Positions 15,621 to 23,158 of a stretch of DNA of 64,000 nucleotides are shown here, piece after piece. A model generated the notes under the pieces. It was not told the DNA's origin, did no database searches, and saw nothing but the letters and a program-made list of their open reading frames with translations. The position numbers and the translations under genes are program-made. This stretch comes from Elusimicrobiota bacterium. Lineage in GTDB: Bacteria > Elusimicrobiota > Elusimicrobia > UBA1565 > UBA9628. Numbering within the stretch: the stretch's first letter is position 1; each line of letters opens with the position of its first letter. The stretch spans positions 103,464 to 167,463 of the forward strand of contig DMMY01000015.1 of assembly GCA_003452935.1 (NCBI GenBank), in the 5' to 3' direction.

Positions 15621-17189
15621 TCTGACGGAGGCCGGCTTTTTCAGTTTTTTTGAATGATGTGATTTTTTTGAGGGCTTGGAAGCGGGCATGTATGAGTCCA
15701 CGTTCACTTTGACGCCTGTGAGCGCTTCGTTTCGGTTCATAACCCGGCGCACGTATTTCTTCGTTTCCGGGATGTTGGGAATTTTGCCGCGGCTCCTATC
15801 CACCCGGCCTTCACCCGCGTTATAGGCGGCCACGGCCAGAACCATATTGTTGTCGTACTTGGCGAGAAGATAATCAAGATATTTGGTCATGCCCGCAAGG
15901 CTTTGGAGCGGATCAGTACGATCCGTGACGCCCCAATGCGCGGCGGTCTTGGGCATGAATTGCGCGATGCCCGTGGCGCCTTTCGGGGAAACCGCGTTCG
16001 GGTCGCCCCCGCTCTCCTCCATGACCATGGCCTTTATCAGCGGCGCCGGAACTCCTGCTTTTTCCGCCAACGCGTCGATGATCGGCACGAAAGGGGCGAG
16101 TCTTTTATTGCCCCATAAGGACTCGGTGATATCCAAGGATATCACCTGGAGTTCCTGTCTGACCTGCTTGGTCGCGGTGTGTTTGGGCGCCTGCACGGCC
16201 TGCACTTTGGGCTTGGGAAACCTGCCTTTTCGATACGCCAGCTGGAATTCTTTCAAGAAATTTTTAACATCTTTTCTGTTGGGGATGCCTCCGCTGCGTA
16301 TGACCGCGGCTGGTCCCGCCTGGTAGGCGGCCAAAGCGCGATGCAGGTTCCCGTTGAACTGCCGCAGGAGCCTTGCGAATAGCCGTGTCCCAAGATCGAT
16401 GTTGATCTCTCCGTTGGCGAGGTCCTTTTTGTTGCGGCCGAAGAGCTCTGCCACCCCGTCCGAGATCTCCATGAGGTTGCGCGCGCCGTAGGAGGGGCGC
16501 AGGGCGCCGGCCCCGGATTTGGCTATTATGATCGCCCTGATGACGCCCGGGTCCACGTCGTATTTCCTGGCCGCGGCCAGGATGGCGCTTTTATAGGAAT
16601 CGTCCGCGCCTGAAGCCCGTTTCGGCGCGTTGCGCTTAGGGGCGCTTGCCGACGCCCATGACGCTACGGGCGTCGCCGTGGGCGCGCCTCGGTTGTAGCG
16701 GCTGCCGTCGTAAGCCTGGTCGTGGCGCCCGGCGAGCAGCGCTTGTATGGCTACGACGCCCAGGGCTTTATCCCCTGCCAAAGCCAATGTCTCGGAATGG
16801 GGCATGCCTAAAATTTGGGAGGCATATAAATTGTCCGGATAGTGGCGGTAGCTTGGGCTATCGATGAGGATGTCGTTGCCCCAGAGCTTGAGTAGGTCTA
16901 GCCGGGCTTTATCGCATTTGGCGTGGGCCGTGGCACAGCGCCAGCCGGGCGCGCCGTAACGCAGCGTCGCGCCCTTGCCGGCCGCGGCGGGCTCCACTTT
17001 CTTGCGGGCCGCCTGGCCGAGCAGGACGGCGATAAGCTTGTCCGTCGCGGCTACCTTGTCGAGCGCGGCCGCCGAGGGGGCATCGGGGAGCTTGATCAAA
17101 ACCTTGACGGCATCCTCGGCCGCCAAAAACGCAGGCGCCGCGAGGAGCGCCGCGCCTGTTATGGCGAGCCCCCATCTTGACCCAGGCAT
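15612..17189 (-). CDS. Exported lytic transglycosylase with tandem SLT domains, first one degenerate
   Basis: A 525-residue protein with a signal peptide (LAITGAALLAAPAFLAAEDA), an N-terminal unknown region of ~195 residues and two SLT-like domains. The second (~370-490) is canonical, with catalytic Glu392 in EESGGDPNAVSPKGATGIAQ and AAYNAGEG. The first (~200-320) has the same outline (DVDPGVIRAIIIAKSG, ALAAYQAGPAAV) but a Lys at the catalytic Glu position, so it is probably inactive and may bind glycan. The C-terminus is Lys/Ser/His-rich. There is no Shine-Dalgarno sequence. A promoter-like TTGACA-N17-TATCCT ends 9 nt before this ATG, consistent with a near-leaderless mRNA. The alternative ATG is at 17198. 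Confidence 0.88.
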   Translation of the reverse strand: MPGSRWGLAITGAALLAAPAFLAAEDAVKVLIKLPDAPSAAALDKVAATDKLIAVLLGQAARKKVEPAAAGKGATLRYGAPGWRCATAHAKCDKARLDLLKLWGNDILIDSPSYRHYPDNLYASQILGMPHSETLALAGDKALGVVAIQALLAGRHDQAYDGSRYNRGAPTATPVASWASASAPKRNAPKRASGADDSYKSAILAAARKYDVDPGVIRAIIIAKSGAGALRPSYGARNLMEISDGVAELFGRNKKDLANGEINIDLGTRLFARLLRQFNGNLHRALAAYQAGPAAVIRSGGIPNRKDVKNFLKEFQLAYRKGRFPKPKVQAVQAPKHTATKQVRQELQVISLDITESLWGNKRLAPFVPIIDALAEKAGVPAPLIKAMVMEESGGDPNAVSPKGATGIAQFMPKTAAHWGVTDRTDPLQSLAGMTKYLDYLLAKYDNNMVLAVAAYNAGEGRVDRSRGKIPNIPETKKYVRRVMNRNEALTGVKVNVDSYMPASKPSKKSHHSKKLKKPASVRLK

Positions 17190-17198
17190 GGTAAGCAT

Positions 17199-17253
17199 AG
17201 GATAAAGCCCCGACGGAATTCTGTCAAGGGCCATCAGCCTTGACAGAATTCCG
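17199..17253 (-). promoter_or_regulatory. 16-bp inverted repeat with embedded sigma70-like promoter
   Basis: CGGAATTCTGTCAAGG at 17214-17229 is exactly repeated in inverse at 17238-17253 with an 8-nt loop. On the minus strand the proximal arm supplies TTGACA (17227-17222), then 17 nt, then TATCCT (17204-17199) just before the transglycosylase start. The dyad could be an operator, a terminator of the upstream radical SAM gene, or both. No T-run follows on the minus strand. Confidence 0.45.
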
Positions 17254-17271
17254 ATTTTCGGTTCGGCTGAC

Positions 17272-18144
17272 CTATAGCCACAGGGGCATCGGGCCAGGCG
17301 ACTGTTTGTCGAGCTTGTCCGACGCCAGCAAGGCGTCGAGCTCGGCGATCAAGCGCTGTTTGTCCCTCGGCAAAGTCGCTTCCAGCGGCACGATGTTGGA
17401 GTTGTGATTGGCCCGGAAGACGGTCCGCTCGAGATTTAGGCCCTCGAGCAGCATGCGCAGCTCCTGAATGGTTTCGTATCCGGTCAGCTGGCGGAATTTC
17501 CCGCGGCTGATTTCATCATGCCAAGGCGTTGCCGGCGCGGGGATGCCCCTCAGCGCGCTGAGCAGTCTCGGCTGCATCTCGTTGAGGGCAAATGCGGTCA
17601 ATCGCGCGTGTTCAGAGGTCCTGTCCTTGCCGCCAAGGCCCAGAAGGACCATGACGGAGAGATGCATTCCGGCTGACTGAGCCCGGCGGCCGGCCTCAAC
17701 CATCCGGCCGGCGGATTCGGCTTTGCGCATACGCTTGAGCGTTGCGTCATCGCCGCTTTCCAGCCCCATGTAGAGAGTGTGCAGTTTGAGTCGGCGCAAC
17801 GCCAGCAGCTGCGCATCGGTTTTTTCGTCGATTGCGCTGCCCGTCGCGTAGCTGTTGACCCGCGCCAGGCGGGTGAATTTGCCCTGGAGCATGGCGAGGA
17901 TCGCGGCCAGCTCGTCAAACGGCCTGCGCATCACGTCGCCGTCGGCCAGGAAGATGCGCCTCGCCTCGCCGTGGCGGCGCGCTTCGAGGGCGATCATGTC
18001 ATTGACCCGCTCGATGGGCAACTGGCGGTAGGGAACGTCTTTATACATCCCGCAGAACGAGCAGCGGTTATACGGACAACCTTGGTCGATCTGTAAAATA
18101 AGGCTGTCGGCTTCGGCCGGCGGTCTAAATAACGGCAGGTTCAC
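17272..18144 (-). CDS. Radical SAM protein of unknown substrate
   Basis: A 290-residue protein starting at a GTG that overlaps the MFS stop (GTGA). The 4Fe-4S cysteines are Cys23, Cys28 and Cys31 in GCPYNRCSFCGMYK, a Cx4Cx2C spacing rather than the usual Cx3Cx2C. LADGDVMRRP, LYMGLESGDD and VMVLLGLGGKDR are typical Elp3/YgiQ-like radical SAM strands. No B12 domain or auxiliary cluster is seen. Coupling to an MFS gene may mean that the product or substrate is transported. Confidence 0.8.
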   Translation of the reverse strand: MNLPLFRPPAEADSLILQIDQGCPYNRCSFCGMYKDVPYRQLPIERVNDMIALEARRHGEARRIFLADGDVMRRPFDELAAILAMLQGKFTRLARVNSYATGSAIDEKTDAQLLALRRLKLHTLYMGLESGDDATLKRMRKAESAGRMVEAGRRAQSAGMHLSVMVLLGLGGKDRTSEHARLTAFALNEMQPRLLSALRGIPAPATPWHDEISRGKFRQLTGYETIQELRMLLEGLNLERTVFRANHNSNIVPLEATLPRDKQRLIAELDALLASDKLDKQSPGPMPLWL

Positions 18145-19982
18145 GGCGTTGGGTTCTTGGCATGCAAGAAGAGCTTGAAGCGTCGGACGAGCCAAGAGCA
18201 GAGGGGGACGCCCAGGCTTACCACCGCGATGGCCGCGGCCACCGCGGTCAGCAGCAGCGGCATGGGCCAGCCCAGGAATATCCCCGCCTGCATGAAGGTG
18301 AAGGCAGGCAGGGTCGCGACCACGCCCAGGATGGAAAGCCACTGGAACACCGTGGGCTGAACAGCGATGTCCAGCCTCTGTTGGTAGAGTGAGCGCCACT
18401 GGACTTGCATGGCGGTCAGGCCTATGCCCAGCAGGAACGCGGCGCCTAAGGTCAACAGCTGACTCTGCAGGAACAAGGCCGCGGCCATGAAGACGAGCAT
18501 GGACGCCACGCCAAGCGCGGCCCAGTGACGTTCCGAGAGTTTGCCCGTCAGCTTGGACGCGTAGGCCGTGACTAGAGCGACGAGGAGGCTGCCTACGGTG
18601 TAGCAGGCCACGATAGTGCTGTTGAGAGCTTCCTTATGGAAGATTTCCAAAGCCAAGAAAGGCGCGAGCAGCATATAGAGCGAAAGATGGGAAAAAACGG
18701 AGAAGATGTAGGGCAGGTAGAGCATCTTGGGCAGTCTTTTCTCGATTCCGCCCTTCGCTTCGTCTCCCGGCGCCGCCTTCTTGAGCTGCATAAACCAGAT
18801 GGGAACTGCGCTTGCGAGCATGACCGCGGACATGATGGCCGCGGTCGGGTTAAGGCCTAAGAATGGAATGAGGCCCATGATGAGGAGGGCGGCGATGAGT
18901 TCGGCGCCTTCGAAAGCCGCGTAGAACAGTGCCCCTGCCCGGTTGAGCCGGCCACGATCTTCCTGGCCCAGGATGCGCGGCGCGATTTCTTTTTCGGCCA
19001 CTCCCCGCAGGGAACCGTAGATGAAGCCTGTGATAATATTCGAAGCCAGGAAGTGGAGGGGAGAGAACGCCCCGGTGAGAACGTGGAGCACGGGCACGGA
19101 CAAGGCGAAGAGGCCGTGCAGAATATTTCCCGCCAGATAGACTTTTTTGGCGTCAAAGCGCTTGATCCATTTCGCGCCCAAGAAGCTGCCCGGCAGGATC
19201 GCCACGAGGAATAGGGCTTGTGACGCCACGGCGAAGGCCAGCCCCTGGGCGCTGTAGGCGTAGAGGGGGGCAATGAGCGAGGTGGCTTCCTGTCCCAGGG
19301 CGTAGAGGAATTGGCCTATGAGGTAAAGGTAATATGAGAACGGGAGGCGGGTTTTGGGCGGGTCTTGCGCAGGCCTTTGCGGGACCTTCGCCTGGGATTC
19401 GGGCGCGGCACTCCTCGTCTTGGACGGGGCATCCGAGAGCGGGTGTCCGGGCTGGGCGGAAATGGTGATGGATTCGGCTTGTCTGCGTGTCGCGATGCCG
19501 TCGAAAAAATTGTCCAGAGCGTCCGCATGGCGCGGTCCGGACGGGTCCGAGGGCTTGCCCTGCGCCAGCTGCTCGTGCAGGGTCAGCAGCGTGTCGCGCG
19601 CTCGATCCGTGGCCGGGGTTTTCCGCGCGATGGGAGCGGCGACCGATTCGAGTCGCTGGACCGGATCAAGCGCCGCGGCTTCGGCAAGGATATGGGAGGC
19701 TATGGAGCTGGCGGGCGCGGCTGCGACAACCCGTTGAGGCAAAAGTCTTGAAGGCCCCGGCAAGGCTACGGCCGCCGGGGCGCTGAGGCCGGCAGGCTTG
19801 GAAACGTGGAGCGCGGGGCCGCAATGCCTGGTCTGGCGCGTGCCGGTAGCGGCTTGGCCGCCCAGCGGCGTGTAAACGCCGACGGAAGCCACCCGGCCGA
19901 CGGCCTGGGCCGCGAATGCGGGCAAGGGCCCGTTGGTCCATGCCAGGACGGCCAACAAGAAACCGGCGACGGATTTTTTCAT
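18141..19982 (-). CDS. MFS transporter with exported, low-complexity N-terminal extension
   Basis: A 613-residue protein. Residues 1-25 form a signal peptide (MKKSVAGFLLAVLAWTNGPLPAFA). About 190 residues of Ala/Pro/Ser-rich sequence follow, and then a 12-helix major facilitator domain (from FSYYLYLIGQFLYALGQEA). The A-loop-like segment GAKWIKRFDAKKVYLAGN marks the first half. The substrate is unknown. The start follows TATAAT (20000-19995 on the minus strand) and a GGAG. The same leader plus Ala/Pro-rich spacer design recurs in the M3 peptidase and PLD genes of this window. Confidence 0.85.
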   Translation of the reverse strand: MKKSVAGFLLAVLAWTNGPLPAFAAQAVGRVASVGVYTPLGGQAATGTRQTRHCGPALHVSKPAGLSAPAAVALPGPSRLLPQRVVAAAPASSIASHILAEAAALDPVQRLESVAAPIARKTPATDRARDTLLTLHEQLAQGKPSDPSGPRHADALDNFFDGIATRRQAESITISAQPGHPLSDAPSKTRSAAPESQAKVPQRPAQDPPKTRLPFSYYLYLIGQFLYALGQEATSLIAPLYAYSAQGLAFAVASQALFLVAILPGSFLGAKWIKRFDAKKVYLAGNILHGLFALSVPVLHVLTGAFSPLHFLASNIITGFIYGSLRGVAEKEIAPRILGQEDRGRLNRAGALFYAAFEGAELIAALLIMGLIPFLGLNPTAAIMSAVMLASAVPIWFMQLKKAAPGDEAKGGIEKRLPKMLYLPYIFSVFSHLSLYMLLAPFLALEIFHKEALNSTIVACYTVGSLLVALVTAYASKLTGKLSERHWAALGVASMLVFMAAALFLQSQLLTLGAAFLLGIGLTAMQVQWRSLYQQRLDIAVQPTVFQWLSILGVVATLPAFTFMQAGIFLGWPMPLLLTAVAAAIAVVSLGVPLCSWLVRRFKLFLHAKNPTP

Positions 19983-20075
19983 CACTCCAGGACGATTATA
20001 CCCTATCCTGGATGGAGCTGGTCTATTAGAGGGTCGGAGTGCCGGACAATACCTGGCCCTTAGCCAATGTCACAA

Positions 20076-20099
20076 TGTCAAATTTCAAGACCTGACCCC
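20076..20099 (-). repeat. REP family A half-site at the end of the epimerase gene
   Basis: On the minus strand this begins GGGGTCAGGTCTTGAAATTT, one base different from the arms of the hairpin at 2721-2787. It encodes the last residues (PGSGLEI) and the TGA stop of the epimerase gene. Confidence 0.75.
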
Positions 20100-21175
20100 G
20101 GCCGCACGCCGATGCCGGCCTTGATTCCGGAAAGGTCATAGAGCCCGTCCGGCCGCAGCCCGGCGCCGCGCATGGGATTGCGGGAGAACCATAGGGGGGT
20201 GTCCAAATCCACGAATTGGAAGCCGCCCAGGCCGGCCGCGAAATGCGCGGCCGCGGTCATGGCCAGGTCGGATTCGATGTTCCCTCCGATCATCAGCCGC
20301 AAGCCGGCGGCGCGCGCGATGCCCGCGATGTCCCAGGCCTCGAGCAAACCGCACTTCGTGAGCTTGATGTTGACCACATGGGCGGCGCGCTCCCGCACCA
20401 GACGCAGCACGGCATCCCGGCTCGAGGCCGATTCATCGGCGGCTACCGGCACTCCGCCCAGGCGCGCCACCCGGCGCAGCCCGGCATAATCGTCGGCCGC
20501 GGCCGGCTGCTCGAAGAGGACCGGCACGATGCCCCGCCGCCTGAGCCGGCGCAGCAGGGTCAAAGACTCTTTTGGGCCATAGCCCTGGTTGGCGTCGAGC
20601 ATGAGGCGCAGGCCCGGGCCTGCCGAATTCACGGCGCGGATGCGGGCTTCGTCGCTTTCAAGGTCCGTCCCGATTTTGATCTTGATCGTGCGGATGCCTC
20701 GCGCCAAAATGCGCCGGGCCGCTTGCCGGGCCTCTTTTGGGCCAAGGATGGAGACCGTGATGTCCGTGACGAGGCGCGCCTGGGCCCCGCCAAAGAGCGC
20801 CCGCAAGGGGATGCCCGCATGCCGGGTCCAGGCGTCAAGCAAAGCCGTGCCCAGCGCCGCGCGGGCGGCGCCGCAACGGGGAAGGAGCCTTTCCAGCTCT
20901 TCAAGAAGACCGCGCCAGGCCGCGGAGTCCCGCCCCACCAGGGCGGCGCACGCGGCGCGGGCTTCACGGAGCGCGAGAGCCTGGGTCTCGCCGTTGTAAG
21001 AGCCCATGGGCGCGCCTTCTCCATAACCGACCGTGCCGTCGGCCAACCGCAGGCGCGCCAGGACGTTGCGCACCTCGGCGTGACTGCCGCCGGCGATCTC
21101 GAAAGGCTGGCTCATGGGCACGTCGAGAGGCCGGGCGTCGACGGCGATGATGCTCGCGGCGCCGCGACGGGGCAT
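20078..21175 (-). CDS. Enolase-superfamily L-Ala-D/L-Glu (dipeptide) epimerase
   Basis: A 365-residue muconate-lactonizing-type enolase-superfamily protein. The catalytic first Lys lies in TIKIKIG, metal ligands are in LDANQGYG, FEQP and AADES, and the second catalytic Lys is in VNIKLTKCG. The late GGNIESDLAM is typical of dipeptide epimerases such as YcjG/YkfB, which recycle murein peptides. The substrate call is by motif and is probable. The final residues and stop are donated by a REP half-site. Confidence 0.85.
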   Translation of the reverse strand: MPRRGAASIIAVDARPLDVPMSQPFEIAGGSHAEVRNVLARLRLADGTVGYGEGAPMGSYNGETQALALREARAACAALVGRDSAAWRGLLEELERLLPRCGAARAALGTALLDAWTRHAGIPLRALFGGAQARLVTDITVSILGPKEARQAARRILARGIRTIKIKIGTDLESDEARIRAVNSAGPGLRLMLDANQGYGPKESLTLLRRLRRRGIVPVLFEQPAAADDYAGLRRVARLGGVPVAADESASSRDAVLRLVRERAAHVVNIKLTKCGLLEAWDIAGIARAAGLRLMIGGNIESDLAMTAAAHFAAGLGGFQFVDLDTPLWFSRNPMRGAGLRPDGLYDLSGIKAGIGVRPGSGLEI

Positions 21176-21218
21176 CAGAGGATCTCCGTGACGCGGCGCA
21201 GGACCGCGCCTGGGAGCC

Positions 21219-22091
21219 TCACTGGTCTGTGGCCGCGGGGCGCGGCAGCTTGCCGGTGAGCATGATATCCACGAGACTGGAGAGCATTTCGGCGCGTTCC
21301 CTGCGGCCGCTTTTTTGGTAGATGGATATGAGATTGCGCATCATTCGGATCAAAACGGCGCGGTCGGCGGCGGGCTCCAGGAGTTCGGGCCGGAAGTCGT
21401 AGCCGCTGCGCGCCAGCATGCGTTCGACGTCGAGCTGGCTCATGAGCCGGCCCCGGCCGTAAGCGTCGAGGAAACTCACGCCGGGCCCCAGTCGCGCTGC
21501 GACGAGGAAATGCCCGGGAGTGGCGACGCCGTGGACCGGCAGGTCCAGCCGCCGGGCTAGGAGCAGATAGAGGACCGAGAGGCTGACCGGAATGCCGCGG
21601 CGGGTCTCGATGACGCGGTTTAAATAGGAGTTGTCCGGGTCGTAGTAGTGCTTTTCATTGCCGGAAAATCCAAGAGATTCGAAGAGCTCGGAGTTGAGCC
21701 GCTGGAAGACCAGGGCCGCATCGGTCCCCGGACCGCAATCCCGGCGAATTTTTCCGGCCAGTTTATCCAGCCAGGCCTTATGGGCCGGAGCGTCGAGTCC
21801 CGGATAGCCGAAGCGCGCGATAAGCCACGCTCCTTCCTCGAGGTCCGTTTGGCGCGCGGAGGCCAAGGCCAAAAAGGAGTCCTGCAGCCCGCGGAAGTGG
21901 AGCTGCCGCGCCAGGGCGTCCGCCCGCGCGGTCACGTCCGGTTCGCAGCGGACGCGAAACTCTTCCAGAAACGGGATGGCCGGAGCTCCGAGGTCCAATA
22001 TCTGGCGCTCGACGATGTCCAGATTCTTGGGATCCCTCTCGTCGAGCAGGGAAACCAGGCTGCGAATCTCTCCTTCAGACAAGGTCTTCAT
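21219..22091 (-). CDS. SirB1-like transglutaminase-core protein
   Basis: A 290-residue protein. The central segment NSYLNRVIETRRGIPVSLSV, followed by LLARRLDLPVHGVATPGHFLV, is the SirB1/Transglut_core2 signature, and a short helical (TPR-like) tail follows. The classical papain-like Cys is absent at the expected position (VSLSVLYL), as in other SirB1 members, so catalysis is doubtful. The molecular role of this family is unknown. The ATG at 22091 is the best start because it directly precedes the helical N-terminus. Confidence 0.8.
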   Translation of the reverse strand: MKTLSEGEIRSLVSLLDERDPKNLDIVERQILDLGAPAIPFLEEFRVRCEPDVTARADALARQLHFRGLQDSFLALASARQTDLEEGAWLIARFGYPGLDAPAHKAWLDKLAGKIRRDCGPGTDAALVFQRLNSELFESLGFSGNEKHYYDPDNSYLNRVIETRRGIPVSLSVLYLLLARRLDLPVHGVATPGHFLVAARLGPGVSFLDAYGRGRLMSQLDVERMLARSGYDFRPELLEPAADRAVLIRMMRNLISIYQKSGRRERAEMLSSLVDIMLTGKLPRPAATDQ

Positions 22092-22136
22092 GGCCGCCCT
22101 CAGTTTAACAGGAATCTTATGAGGCGTCAAGAAGGG

Positions 22137-22404
22137 AAACTCGGCGCCGCAGGCGCCGAGTCTGGCCGCCCCCCTTGAGGGGGGCGGCCATTCCGTTGGG
22201 GGAGCCGTGCCGTTAGGGGAACCGTGCTGCGGCAGGAGTCAAGACAAACTCGGCGCCTTCGGCGCCGAGTCTGACGGCCCCCCTTGAGGGGGGCCGTCAC
22301 GCCGTTGGGGGAGCCGTGCCGTTGGGGGAGTGATTGTAAACTCAGCCCAAATGGCGCCGAGTCTGACGCCCCCCTTGAGGGGGCCGTCATGCCGTCGGGG
22401 GAGC
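22137..22404. repeat. Three-copy array of paired GC-rich stem-loops
   Basis: This fills most of the 333-nt gap between the SirB1-like and DedA genes. Units start at 22137, 22246 and 22338 (spacing 109 and 92). Each has hairpin A (CTCGGCGCC, 3-nt loop, GGCGCCGAG) and hairpin B (a run of C, loop TTGA, a run of G), then CCGTTGGGGGAGC. Hairpin B is flanked by GGCCGCC/GGCGGCC in copy 1 and GACGGCC/GGCCGTC in copy 2, so both strands of the stem changed together. Copy 3 is decayed. Terminator array or BIME-like mobile repeat are both possible. Confidence 0.8.
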
Positions 22405-22424
22405 AAATGCCGTGATGATGCCTT

Positions 22425-23096
22425 TCAAGCTTTTCTGATCTCTGCTTCAGCCCGGCCCGCGCGCCGCGCCTTGAGGAATTCGACCACGGGCGGGATGCAG
22501 GAAATAAAGATAATGGCGAGGATGACCAGGTGGAAGTGGGTCTTGACCACGGGCAGGGCCGAGAATTTATAGCCGGCCACGAGGAAGGCAGTGGTCCAGG
22601 CCAGGCCGCCGGTCACGTTGTAAAGGGCGAAGCGGGCATAGGTCATGGTGCCGATGCCGGCCACGAAGGGCGCGAAAGTGCGGACAATGGGCACGAAGCG
22701 CGCCAGGATGATGGTCTTGCCTCCGTATTTTTCATAGAAACGATGGGCTTCATCGAGGTGCTTGCGGTTGAGAAACCAGGAATCCTGGCGGGCGAATATT
22801 TTGGGCCCGATCCATTTTCCCGCCGCGTAATTGACCGCGTCGCCCAGGATCGCGGCTAGGCTAAGCAGCAGCCACGTCCACCAGAGATTAATGGGGGAGC
22901 CGTCCCGCGCGGCCAGCGCCCCGACGGCAAACAGCAGGGAGTCGCCGGGCAGGTAAGGAGCGACGACCAAGCCGGTCTCGCAGAAAATGATGAGAAAAAG
23001 CACCGCGTAGAGCCATGGCCCGAGAAGAGCGGCCCATTGGTTGAGGTGCGCGTCGAGATGAATGAAGATGTCGAAGGCGGTGTGCAGGAGTTCCAT
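22425..23096 (-). CDS. DedA-family membrane protein
   Basis: A 223-residue protein. FCETGLVVAPYLPGDSLLFAVGALA, split here as FCETGLVVAPYLPGD and SLLFAVGALA, is the DedA signature. The second-half motif is GGKTIILARFVPIVRTFAPF, and there are about five hydrophobic segments. DedA proteins are thought to flip or recycle lipid carriers such as undecaprenyl phosphate at the inner membrane. On the minus strand a TATAAT (centred near 23110) lies just upstream of the ATG. The gene is divergent from the XdhC-MobA fusion. Confidence 0.92.
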   Translation of the reverse strand: MELLHTAFDIFIHLDAHLNQWAALLGPWLYAVLFLIIFCETGLVVAPYLPGDSLLFAVGALAARDGSPINLWWTWLLLSLAAILGDAVNYAAGKWIGPKIFARQDSWFLNRKHLDEAHRFYEKYGGKTIILARFVPIVRTFAPFVAGIGTMTYARFALYNVTGGLAWTTAFLVAGYKFSALPVVKTHFHLVILAIIFISCIPPVVEFLKARRAGRAEAEIRKA

Positions 23097-23158
23097 TTGA
23101 AAGGATTATACAAATCTGGCAGTGCCTTCTTGGGATGAAAATATGTTAAATTGAGCCC

